DNA of 5,079 bases from Deltaproteobacteria bacterium (GTDB lineage: Bacteria; Desulfobacterota; Syntrophia; Syntrophales; Smithellaceae), in the NCBI GenBank assembly GCA_009668925.1, contig SBEK01000230.1:1-5079 (forward strand), given 5' to 3'. Shown here in pieces: positions 1-5,079 of the stretch (within the stretch, counting starts at the first letter, position 1; every line of letters starts with the position of its first letter). Under the pieces are notes generated by a model. It saw only the letters and a list, made by a program, of their open reading frames with translations. It was not told where the DNA came from and did not search any database. The translations under genes were made by a program, and so were the position numbers.

Positions 1-71
1 ATTTTAAAGAAGCCTCGCTGATTCATAAACCGGAAGGCAAAAGCATACTCGATTGGAAAAACAAAAAATAA
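1..71 (+). CDS. 3' end of an unidentified upstream gene (partial)
   Basis: One frame is open from the window edge (first full codon at 3) to a TAA at 69-71. It encodes a 22-residue tail that starts FKEASLIHKPEG and ends in a lysine-rich DWKNKK. The other two forward frames stop by position 21. It overlaps the glycosyltransferase start at 53 by 19 bases, a common arrangement for translationally coupled genes in one operon. The tail is too short to assign a family. From the context it is probably another envelope or LPS biosynthesis gene, but that is inference only. Confidence 0.55.
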   Translation, partial: FKEASLIHKPEGKSILDWKNKK

Positions 72-811
72 GCATTGCCGTGATTGCTCAGAATGAGGCG
101 GACCGCATCGGACGCCTGCTTGCAAGCTGCGCCTTTGCCGATGAAATTATCGTCGTGGATTCGGGCAGCACCGACGGCACGCAGGCCGTCTGCCAGAAGG
201 CCGGCGCCCGGGTTATTTTCAATCCGTGGGCGGGATACGTCGCCCAAAAGCAGTTCGCTCTGGAGGCAACGACCCACGAATGGATTCTGTGTCTGGACGC
301 GGATGAGGAAATTCCCGAAGCGCTGGCCGCGGAGATTCTTCAGGCGGTGGCCGCCGCGCCGCCCCAGGTGGGCGGGTTTTCCATGCCCCGGTTGTCGCGT
401 TATCTGGGGCGCTGGATTCATCACGGCGGCTGGTATCCGGACCGCAAGGTCCGCCTTATCCGCCGCGGCCGGGGAGCGTGGCGGGGCGTGAATCCCCATG
501 ATAAACTGGTTCCCGACGGCAAAGTAGGCGAGCTCTCTGAGCCTTTTCTGCATTATGTTTACCGGAACATTTCCGATCAAGTCATTACGATGAATAACTT
601 TTCAGAAATTTACGCCCGGCAGGACAAGCCCGCGGGCGGCTGGTTCGTCGTTGCCGGACTCTTTCACGCCGTCGGGAAGTTCCTCGAATGCTATGTCTGG
701 AAGCTGGGCTTTCTCGACGGTTTCCCCGGGTTGGTCATTGCCGGAAATTCCGCCGGATATGTTTTTTTAAAACATGCCAAGCGATGGGAAAGAAGCCTGC
801 CGGAAGCGTGA
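53..811 (+). CDS. family 2 glycosyltransferase, WaaE/KdtX-like (LPS core type)
   Basis: This 252-residue protein is predicted to transfer a sugar from a nucleotide-sugar donor to a lipid-linked or LPS-core acceptor on the cytoplasmic face of the inner membrane. The GT-A fold signatures are clear: AQNEA at residues 12-16, the nucleotide-binding DSGSTDGT at 36-43, and the metal-binding DAD (82-84) within LDADEE. The second half has WIHHGGWYPDRKVRL (121-135) and a GFLDGFPGL segment (219-227), both typical of the WaaE/KdtX beta-1,4-glucosyltransferase-like subgroup. The length is normal for that group and there is no long transmembrane anchor, so peripheral membrane association is likely. The start is a TTG. 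No in-frame ATG exists between the upstream stop at 26-28 and residue 111, well past the catalytic motifs. The only Shine-Dalgarno-like stretch, GGAAGG at 32-37, is rather far away, so coupling to the overlapping upstream gene is plausible. The family call is strong. The exact donor and acceptor cannot be read from sequence. Confidence 0.9.
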   Translation: MEKQKISIAVIAQNEADRIGRLLASCAFADEIIVVDSGSTDGTQAVCQKAGARVIFNPWAGYVAQKQFALEATTHEWILCLDADEEIPEALAAEILQAVAAAPPQVGGFSMPRLSRYLGRWIHHGGWYPDRKVRLIRRGRGAWRGVNPHDKLVPDGKVGELSEPFLHYVYRNISDQVITMNNFSEIYARQDKPAGGWFVVAGLFHAVGKFLECYVWKLGFLDGFPGLVIAGNSAGYVFLKHAKRWERSLPEA

Positions 812-817
812 TCTGAA

Positions 818-1738
818 ATGGATATCTCATTCATCATTGTCAACTGGAACACCAGAGACCTTCTGCGCACATGCCTTGGGTCAATTTTGAAAACGATGGG
901 ATCGTCGCTTACGTACGAAATCATCGTCATAGACAATGCGTCCGCCGACGGCACGCTCGCCATGCTGAGCGGTGAATATCCTCAGGTCAGGACGATTGCC
1001 AATAAGGAAAACCGCGGATTCGGGGCCGCAAACAATCAGGGTTTTGCCGTCATGCAGGGGAGGTATGCGCTGCTGATCAATACGGATGCCGTTTTGACGG
1101 CGGGCGCCGTAAAAAAACTCTGGGACTTTGCCGAGGCGAACCCGCGTTCGGCCATCATCTGCGGCCAGCTCCTGAACGCCGACGGCAGCAAACAAAATTC
1201 CATTGCCTCTTTTCCCACGCTCACGACGCTGGCCGCCAATACATCATCGCTGGAATATCTTTTTCCGGGCCGCTATCCCAGCAAACGCTATGCGCACACC
1301 GGGCCGCTGGAAGTGGAATCGGCCATCGGCGCCTGCATGATGATCCGGAAGGAAGCGCTGGAGCGGGTTTCCCGCTTTGATGAGCGTTACTTCTTCTTTT
1401 TTGAAGAGACGGATCTGGCTTATGCCCTGAAGCAAGCGGGCTGGCGCATTTATCAGGTGCCGGATGCCCTGATTTATCACCTTCAGGGCCAGAGCATCGG
1501 CCACCATGCAAAATCGCGGATAGAGTTTTACAGATCGCGATATCAGTTTTTGCGTAAGTGGCACGGCGACGCCTACTATCGGACGGCTGCGTCGATCATT
1601 TTTTTGCGATTGCTGGTGAATACAGCGCTCAGTGCGCTCGGTGTTTTCTTTACACTCGGTCTGGCGCCCGGCCTGCGCGGGAAATTAGCCGTTTACCTGC
1701 GGATTATCGGCTGGCATTTTCGCCGTGACCATACCTAG
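818..1738 (+). CDS. family 2 glycosyltransferase, WbbL/rhamnosyltransferase-like
   Basis: This 306-residue inverting GT-A glycosyltransferase resembles the WbbL/RfbF rhamnosyltransferase group, which adds deoxysugars to polyprenyl-linked or O-antigen intermediates. Visible motifs are VNWN at 8-11, IDNASADGT at 38-46, NRGFGAANNQG at 65-75, and NTDAV at 88-92 (the DXD-equivalent metal site, D90). Further along are VESAIGACMMIR (166-177, acceptor side), EETDL at 196-200 (probable catalytic acid/base region) and the HLQGQS box at 221-226. A hydrophobic segment at about 257-285 followed by basic residues probably anchors the C-terminus in the inner membrane. The ATG at 818 lies 6 bases after the previous stop, with GGAAG (802-806) as Shine-Dalgarno inside the end of that gene, so the two are almost certainly one transcription unit. 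Rhamnose as donor is a family-based guess. No dTDP-rhamnose genes lie in the window to support it. Confidence 0.9.
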   Translation: MDISFIIVNWNTRDLLRTCLGSILKTMGSSLTYEIIVIDNASADGTLAMLSGEYPQVRTIANKENRGFGAANNQGFAVMQGRYALLINTDAVLTAGAVKKLWDFAEANPRSAIICGQLLNADGSKQNSIASFPTLTTLAANTSSLEYLFPGRYPSKRYAHTGPLEVESAIGACMMIRKEALERVSRFDERYFFFFEETDLAYALKQAGWRIYQVPDALIYHLQGQSIGHHAKSRIEFYRSRYQFLRKWHGDAYYRTAASIIFLRLLVNTALSALGVFFTLGLAPGLRGKLAVYLRIIGWHFRRDHT

Positions 1739-1762
1739 AAAGTCGAAGGGAGCCCCTGCCTC

Positions 1763-2524
1763 ATGGAGCAGATCTATGATGTCCTGAAATCGTTTGTTGA
1801 TCCTGTTTTTATCATTTTCTTCGTGCTTCTTGTGTCTTGTTTAATTGGCCTGGCCACCGGGAAGAAGAAGGGCGGTCCGCTGCTTATGGTGTTCGCCTTG
1901 ATCTTGCTTTACGGATTCAGCATCGAGACGGTATCGCATTACCTTAGCTACAGACTGGAAAAGGACTACATCCGCCACGACCCCGCCGAGGAGAAAACGC
2001 CGCTGGACGTCATCGTTGTCCTGGGAGGGGGGACCTATGACATCCGGGCTTTAAAGAAGACGTTTCCGGGAGAGTCCACGACCGTCCGGCTGATCCACGG
2101 CGTTCAAATGTACCGGGAGCACGGAGCCAAATATCTCGTCTGTTCCGGAAAGGGCGAGGGCGGAGCCTCTGTGGCGGCCCTCATGGCAGGAATGGCCGAA
2201 ACATTCGGCGTGCCCGGGGAAAGAATCCGCATCGAAGCCAAATCCCGAAACACGTATGAGCATGCGGTCGAGTTCAATAAAATGTTCACGAATAAGGACA
2301 TTAAGATTGGGTTGGTGACATCCGCCTTTCACATGAAGCGCAGCGAAACGGAATTTCGCAAATACTTCAAGAAGGTCGTCCCGCTGCCTTCCGGCTATCT
2401 TTACGCATCGCCGGCCGGAACACCCGCCGTGCGGTATATTCCGCAGTCCCAATGGCTTTTAAACAACACGCTGATTTTCAGAGAATACGCCGGCCGGCTC
2501 TGGTACAAGATCAAAGACGTATGA
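1763..2524 (+). CDS. ElyC/YdcF-like (DUF218) inner-membrane protein
   Basis: This 253-residue protein has two N-terminal membrane segments (about 14-32 and 38-54) and then a DUF218 domain from about residue 82. Family landmarks are VVLGGG (85-90), SGKGEGG (128-134), E158 followed by SRNTYEHA (161-168), and VTSAFHMKR (185-193). Length and two-helix topology match E. coli ElyC (about 259 residues), which has been linked to peptidoglycan integrity and to undecaprenyl-phosphate use by enterobacterial common antigen. The biochemical activity of the family is not settled. Its position directly behind two glycosyltransferases and ahead of a sugar-nucleotide dehydratase fits a role in lipid-carrier homeostasis during glycan assembly, but that is inference. 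The ATG at 1763 has GAAGGGAG at 1745-1752 as Shine-Dalgarno, 10 bases upstream. The intergenic gap of 24 bases suggests co-transcription with the genes before it. YdcF and SanA are alternative relatives. The two-TM layout favours ElyC. Confidence 0.85.
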   Translation: MEQIYDVLKSFVDPVFIIFFVLLVSCLIGLATGKKKGGPLLMVFALILLYGFSIETVSHYLSYRLEKDYIRHDPAEEKTPLDVIVVLGGGTYDIRALKKTFPGESTTVRLIHGVQMYREHGAKYLVCSGKGEGGASVAALMAGMAETFGVPGERIRIEAKSRNTYEHAVEFNKMFTNKDIKIGLVTSAFHMKRSETEFRKYFKKVVPLPSGYLYASPAGTPAVRYIPQSQWLLNNTLIFREYAGRLWYKIKDV

Positions 2525-2625
2525 TTTTTATCATGCGAGAGACCCCGGCTATCGATTTCCGGTTCGTTTGGGAAAAGCCTGTTTCAATTCCCCCCAAAGT
2601 ATTGTATGAAATCATCGTTAAGGTA

Positions 2626-2656
2626 TTGACCTGTGTTTATATGACCTCAATATAGT
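2626..2656 (+). promoter_or_regulatory. candidate sigma70-type promoter for the dehydratase gene
   Basis: TTGACC at 2626-2631 matches the -35 consensus at five of six positions, and TATAGT at 2651-2656 matches the -10 consensus at five of six. The spacer is 19 bases, longer than the ideal 17. AATATA at 2649-2654 would give 17 but is a weaker hexamer. Transcription would begin near 2663, giving a leader of about 37 bases before the ATG at 2700. The local AT-rich composition and the break in tight gene spacing support an independent promoter here. Confidence 0.5.
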
Positions 2657-2670
2657 TTGAAAACTGGTTT

Positions 2671-2682
2671 TGCACCGGTGCA
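2671..2682. repeat. perfect 12-bp palindrome TGCACCGGTGCA in the leader
   Basis: TGCACCGGTGCA is self-complementary with no spacer. It sits about 15 bases after the proposed -10 hexamer, and its last base is the first base of the AGGAG ribosome binding site. This is where a repressor operator would lie. In RNA it could form only a small tight hairpin, so a DNA-binding dimer site is the likelier reading if it is functional. No regulator is identifiable from the window. Confidence 0.4.
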
Positions 2683-2686
2683 GGAG
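2682..2686 (+). promoter_or_regulatory. Shine-Dalgarno AGGAG that sets the dehydratase start
   Basis: AGGAG lies 13 bases before the ATG at 2700. A second purine run, AAAGAGA (2691-2697), lies closer. Both favour the ATG at 2700 (or the in-frame ATG at 2706) over the TTG at 2670, which lies upstream of this site, has no Shine-Dalgarno and would begin only a few bases after the predicted transcription start. Confidence 0.55.
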
Positions 2687-2699
2687 ATTTAAAGAGAAT

Positions 2700-4604
2700 A
2701 TGGTCATGAATCCGCAATTCAAGAATCCCAAATTCTACCTGATGATCGTTTCGGATATTATTCTTTTTATCGTTTCCCTCTTTTTATCGTATCTGATTCG
2801 GTTTGAATTTGTTTACGCTCATGTGAATATCGAGCAGGTTATTGATCTGTTGCTCTGGATCGTTCCCTTGAAATTCGTCATTTTTTTCGCGGCCGGACTC
2901 TATCGGGGGCTGTGGCGTTTTACCGGTGTGAGAGACTTATGGCTTTTATGCGGGGCCTGTTTATTATCGACTCTGCTTATCCTGGTGATCATGCTCTTTG
3001 CCAACAGATTTATTGGATATTCGCGCGGCGTTTTTATTGCCGACGGCATTATCACTTTAATTCTGACCGGCGGCGTCCGCATGGCCATCCGGTCTTTCTA
3101 TATGGCCCATGCCAATTCCATCGTTTTCGATCATCGTCTGCCCAGCGTCCGCTCGACAAAGATTCTGATCATCGGCGCGGGGCAGGCCGGCGAAAAGATA
3201 TTGCGTGAAATCATGGATAATTACCATCTGCATTATGAGGTGGCCGGCTTTATCGACGACGACCCGGGAAAACAGGGACGGACCATTCACGGGATAAGAG
3301 TGCTGGGAACCTTAGAGCGTTTGCCGGCCATTTTAAAAAGGGAAAGGATCCAGCAAGTCATGATCGCCATTCCCTCGGCGAGCGGCGAGCAAATCAGGCG
3401 GATTGTCGAAGCCTGTCAGGACAGCAATATTTCCTATAAGATGCTGCCCGGCATCGGCGACCTGATCGACGGGCGGGTGAGCGTGAAGTTTCTGCGGGAC
3501 ATCAGCTACGAAGATCTCCTGGGACGTTCTCAGGTCCATCTCAATGTTGAAGGCATCCGCAATTATATCGACGGCAAGACCGTTATGGTCAGCGGCTGCG
3601 GCGGTTCGATCGGTTCCGAACTGTGCCGGCAGATTATCAAATATCAACCGAGCTTTATTATTTTGCTGGATTCGAGTGAAACCAATCTGTTTAGCATTCA
3701 AATGGAGATGCAAAACGAACATTACTGCCGTCACTGCGTGGCCATTTTGGGACGGGTTCAAAATCAGGCGCTCATGAACGACGTCTTCAAAAAGTATAGG
3801 CCTGATGTCGTGTTTCACGCGGCGGCTTACAAGCACGTGCCGATGATGGAAAGAAATCCCTGGCAGGCCGTGTATAATAACATCGTCGGCAGCCGCGTTC
3901 TCATGGAGACGTCCATCCGGTATCAGGTGGATCGATTCGTGCTGGTTTCGACGGATAAAGCCGTGCGTCCGACTAACGTGATGGGCGCCACCAAGCGGGT
4001 GACGGAATTGATTATGCAATGCCAGCGGGGCAACGGCACCAAGTTTATGGCGGTAAGATTCGGCAACGTCATCGGATCGTCCGGATCCGTCATCCCCTTT
4101 TTCCGCCGTCAGATCGAGCAGGGAGGGCCGGTAACGGTGACGCATCCCGAGGTCAACCGTTTCTTCATGACGATTCCCGAGGCGTCGCAGATGATCCTGC
4201 AGGCGGGAACCATGGGCGAAGGCGGTGAAATTTTTATCCTGAGAATGGGAACGCCCGTCAAAATCATCGATATGGCGCGCGATCTGATTCGCCTTTCGGG
4301 AAAAGAACCGGATGTGGACATCAAGATCGTTATTACCGGCTTGCGGGATGGTGAAAAATTATATGAGGAATTGATCACGGTCGGAGAAGACATTCTGCCC
4401 ACCAATCATGAAAAAGTCATGGTCCTTCGTTCCGCCAACTGTTTTAACGGTTCATCAGATCCGCAGGAAGCAAAAAAACTTCTTTATCATGAAATTGATG
4501 AACTGGTGAAAGCAGCGGCGCGGCATGATACGAAGGGCATCAAAGCCAAGCTCAAAGAAATCGTCCCCGAATTTATGCCGCAGGAAAATGAGAGTGTTCT
4601 TTGA
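2700..4604 (+). CDS. membrane-bound nucleotide-sugar 4,6-dehydratase, WbpM/CapD/FlaA1 family
   Basis: This 634-residue integral membrane enzyme is expected to convert UDP-GlcNAc (or a close relative) to the 4-keto-6-deoxy sugar, the first step to QuiNAc, FucNAc or bacillosamine-type residues of surface glycans. Four membrane helices lie at about 14-34, 48-66, 80-101 and 108-128, with the family's YRGLWRF at 68-74. Two Rossmann units follow: GAGQAG at 159-164, and the catalytic SDR domain starting at SGCGGSIGSE (298-307). The catalytic domain has HAAAYKHVP (373-381), STDKAVRPTNVMGATK (417-432) and GLRDGEKLYEE (547-557). The SDR tyrosine position is a methionine (M428), giving the S417/M428/K432 arrangement of long WbpM-type enzymes, in contrast to the tyrosine of soluble FlaA1. 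The length is close to WbpM (about 665). The glycine-rich motif reads SGCGGSIG where TGAGGSIG is usual. The start at 2700 is chosen from Shine-Dalgarno placement. Frames open further upstream to a TTG at 2670 but without support. It probably has its own promoter and is the last gene before the terminator at 4928. Confidence 0.93.
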   Translation: MVMNPQFKNPKFYLMIVSDIILFIVSLFLSYLIRFEFVYAHVNIEQVIDLLLWIVPLKFVIFFAAGLYRGLWRFTGVRDLWLLCGACLLSTLLILVIMLFANRFIGYSRGVFIADGIITLILTGGVRMAIRSFYMAHANSIVFDHRLPSVRSTKILIIGAGQAGEKILREIMDNYHLHYEVAGFIDDDPGKQGRTIHGIRVLGTLERLPAILKRERIQQVMIAIPSASGEQIRRIVEACQDSNISYKMLPGIGDLIDGRVSVKFLRDISYEDLLGRSQVHLNVEGIRNYIDGKTVMVSGCGGSIGSELCRQIIKYQPSFIILLDSSETNLFSIQMEMQNEHYCRHCVAILGRVQNQALMNDVFKKYRPDVVFHAAAYKHVPMMERNPWQAVYNNIVGSRVLMETSIRYQVDRFVLVSTDKAVRPTNVMGATKRVTELIMQCQRGNGTKFMAVRFGNVIGSSGSVIPFFRRQIEQGGPVTVTHPEVNRFFMTIPEASQMILQAGTMGEGGEIFILRMGTPVKIIDMARDLIRLSGKEPDVDIKIVITGLRDGEKLYEELITVGEDILPTNHEKVMVLRSANCFNGSSDPQEAKKLLYHEIDELVKAAARHDTKGIKAKLKEIVPEFMPQENESVL

Positions 4605-4610
4605 CGCAGC

Positions 4611-4658
4611 GGGAGGTTGATGGTGGAGCAAGTATTCGTGACCGCAAAACCGATCTGA
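4611..4658 (+). other. orphan ribosome binding site with a 12-codon frame
   Basis: GGGAGG (4611-4616), seven bases after the dehydratase stop, precedes an ATG at 4620 and a GTG at 4623 in the same frame. The GTG is the better spaced (6 bases). The frame reads MVEQVFVTAKPI and then meets TGA at 4656-4658. The signal looks like a genuine operon-style start, but there is no gene behind it. It may be a gene remnant, a very small peptide, or chance. Confidence 0.25.
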
Positions 4659-4927
4659 AATAAGCTCTGGCGATGGGTCTTATCATTTTTACCCAGAATA
4701 ATGACGCAAGTTTCCTGAAAAAATACGCCTCCGCAGCCCGGAGAACGGACCCGCACTCCGGAGAATTTTTAGACTTTGGGAAAAATTTTCTGCTGAGGGA
4801 CGGGGGTAAATGATTATTGACGCCGGGGATCTTTCTACCGACTGAAGTATTGATCCGCTGTCTTTGGCGCTATCGGCGCCGGGTCGTGCAAATGGCCGAA
4901 CGGATGATTTCAGCTAATGTTTGACCC
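4659..4927. other. non-coding stretch downstream of the dehydratase gene
   Basis: I find no convincing gene on either strand here. The longest forward frame from an ATG (4673-4813, 46 codons) lacks a ribosome binding site. Apart from the inverted repeats at 4729-4792, the stretch has a GC-rich hairpin, GGCGC/GCGCC around a TATCG loop (4866-4880), with no T-run after it. If no terminator acts earlier, this is a long 3' untranslated region of the dehydratase transcript ending at 4957. It could also hold a small RNA, for which sequence alone gives no proof. Confidence 0.4.
4729..4792. repeat. cluster of overlapping inverted repeats
   Basis: CTCCG (4729-4733) pairs with CGGAG (4739-4743) around a 5-base loop. 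That CGGAG can pair instead with CTCCG at 4756-4760, which is itself part of a perfect 8-bp palindrome, CTCCGGAG (4756-4763). The arm 4759-4770 can also pair with 4781-4792, giving a 12-bp stem with two G-U pairs and a 10-base loop. Several of these structures are mutually exclusive. TTTTT at 4766-4770 follows the first hairpins, so weak termination here is possible, but no arrangement is a classic terminator. Confidence 0.4.
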
Positions 4928-4957
4928 ATTCCCGATTGTTTCGGGAATTTGTTTTTT
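4928..4957 (+). terminator. Rho-independent terminator
   Basis: ATTCCCGA (4928-4935) is perfectly complementary to TCGGGAAT (4941-4948) around a TTGTT loop, and TTGTTTTTT follows at 4949-4957. An 8-bp stem with a short loop and a T-run is the standard intrinsic terminator layout. A flanking GACCC (4923-4927) / GGGTC (4961-4965) pair could extend the structure. It lies 324 bases after the dehydratase stop and is the first strong terminator in the window, so it probably ends that transcript. Confidence 0.8.
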
Positions 4958-4993
4958 CCTGGGTCTTTTAAACTCGCCTCAAATGAGGTACTA

Positions 4994-5012
4994 GACAAAA
5001 AGTGACAAAAAG
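4994..5012. repeat. tandem duplication of GACAAAAAG
   Basis: GACAAAAAG occurs at 4994-5002 and again at 5004-5012, a 10-base period separated by one T. It lies just after the terminator and upstream of the possible start at 5030. The period is close to one helical turn, which would suit paired protein binding, but two copies are too few to exclude chance. Confidence 0.4.
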
Positions 5013-5023
5013 CGATGTCGGGA

Positions 5024-5039
5024 GTTTCGATGTTTCGAT
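5024..5039. repeat. tandem duplication of GTTTCGAT
   Basis: Two exact adjacent copies of the octamer GTTTCGAT are at 5024-5031 and 5032-5039. They span the possible ATG at 5030. Slippage or recent duplication would explain them. If the gene at 5030 is real, the second copy is inside its coding sequence. Confidence 0.45.
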
Positions 5040-5079
5040 TGGCCAAACCCGGTTGGCGTGATCTATACGATGCGTTAAG
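5030..5079 (+). CDS. possible 5' end of a new gene (partial, unidentified)
   Basis: An open frame runs from ATG at 5030 to the window edge and begins MFRLAKPGWRDLYDAL. GGGAG at 5020-5024 lies 5 bases upstream, a slightly short but workable Shine-Dalgarno spacing. A second in-frame ATG at 5015 has no comparable site. The upstream stop in this frame is TGA at 5003-5005. The placement after a strong terminator fits a new transcription unit. With only 16 residues visible I cannot name a family, and chance opening over so short a span is quite possible. Confidence 0.35.
   Translation, partial: MFRLAKPGWRDLYDAL

Noticed and set aside
23..580. Minus-strand open frame of 185 codons opposite the first glycosyltransferase
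   Set aside because: It is antisense to a clear GT-A domain and has no recognisable motif or ribosome binding site. It is a shadow frame.
2452..2520. Upstream part of the open frame that ends at 2655
   Set aside because: It lies wholly inside the ElyC-like gene in another frame, with no ribosome binding site. Only the part from the ATG at 2521 deserved comment.
2521..2534. ATGAT/ATCAT inverted repeat after the ElyC-like gene as a terminator
   Set aside because: The stem is 5 bp and almost all A/T, and no T-run follows the second arm.
2670..2699. Ten-codon N-terminal extension of the dehydratase from a TTG at 2670
   Set aside because: The proposed Shine-Dalgarno lies downstream of it, the added residues (rich in Arg, Cys, His) do not resemble the family N-terminus, and the predicted transcript starts only a few bases before.
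3333..4145. Long open frame (270 codons) on the minus strand inside the dehydratase gene
   Set aside because: The plus strand here carries unmistakable conserved motifs. The antisense frame is rich in His, Asp and Arg without any domain and is a by-product of codon usage.
4673..4813. 46-codon forward frame starting MGLIIFTQNN
   Set aside because: No Shine-Dalgarno precedes the ATG, it spans the inverted-repeat cluster, and I recognise no family. Length alone is compatible with chance.
4810..4845. 11-codon frame MIIDAGDLSTD after a run of G
   Set aside because: The G-run is only 3 bases from the ATG and the peptide is too short to distinguish from chance.
4866..4880. GC-rich hairpin GGCGC-TATCG-GCGCC as a terminator
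   Set aside because: No T-run follows it, and a far better terminator lies at 4928-4957.
4994..5039. CRISPR-like repeats
   Set aside because: The units are 8 and 9 bases, present twice each without spacers, which is not a CRISPR architecture.
4917..5079. Minus-strand open frame entering from the right edge and running through the terminator
   Set aside because: It has no visible start or domain and crosses a strong palindromic terminator. It is open mainly because the stretch is short.

Overview
The window reads as part of a cell-surface polysaccharide (LPS / O-antigen type) locus from a Gram-negative bacterium. All recognisable genes lie on the + strand: two family 2 glycosyltransferases, an ElyC/YdcF-like (DUF218) membrane protein, and a full-length membrane-bound nucleotide-sugar 4,6-dehydratase of the WbpM/CapD/FlaA1 type. 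The first glycosyltransferase resembles the LPS-core WaaE/KdtX group, so the host probably has an outer membrane. The moderate-to-high GC content and the gene style would fit a Desulfobacterota (deltaproteobacterial) host, but that is an impression and not a demonstrated placement.

Layout. Positions 1-71 hold the last codons of an unidentified upstream gene. It overlaps the TTG start of the first glycosyltransferase (53-811). Six bases later comes a second, WbbL-like glycosyltransferase (818-1738), then the ElyC/YdcF-like protein (1763-2524). The tight spacing suggests these four are co-transcribed. A 175-base gap (2525-2699) carries a good sigma70-type promoter candidate, a perfect 12-bp palindrome and a Shine-Dalgarno, then the dehydratase gene (best start 2700, end 4604). 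The dehydratase therefore probably has its own promoter.

The last 475 bases (4605-5079) contain no confident complete gene. They hold an orphan ribosome binding site with a 12-codon frame, a cluster of inverted repeats (4729-4792), a clear Rho-independent terminator (4928-4957), two short tandem duplications (4994-5012 and 5024-5039), and a possible start of a new + strand gene at 5030 that runs off the window.

How the genes could work together: the dehydratase would make a UDP-4-keto-6-deoxy-HexNAc precursor for sugars such as QuiNAc, FucNAc or bacillosamine. The two glycosyltransferases would add sugars to a lipid-linked or core acceptor at the inner membrane. ElyC-family proteins are linked to undecaprenyl-phosphate carrier metabolism, which such pathways consume. 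I see no CRISPR array, tRNA, rRNA, recognisable insertion sequence or phage gene, and no convincing undescribed system. The most unusual parts are the two non-coding stretches.
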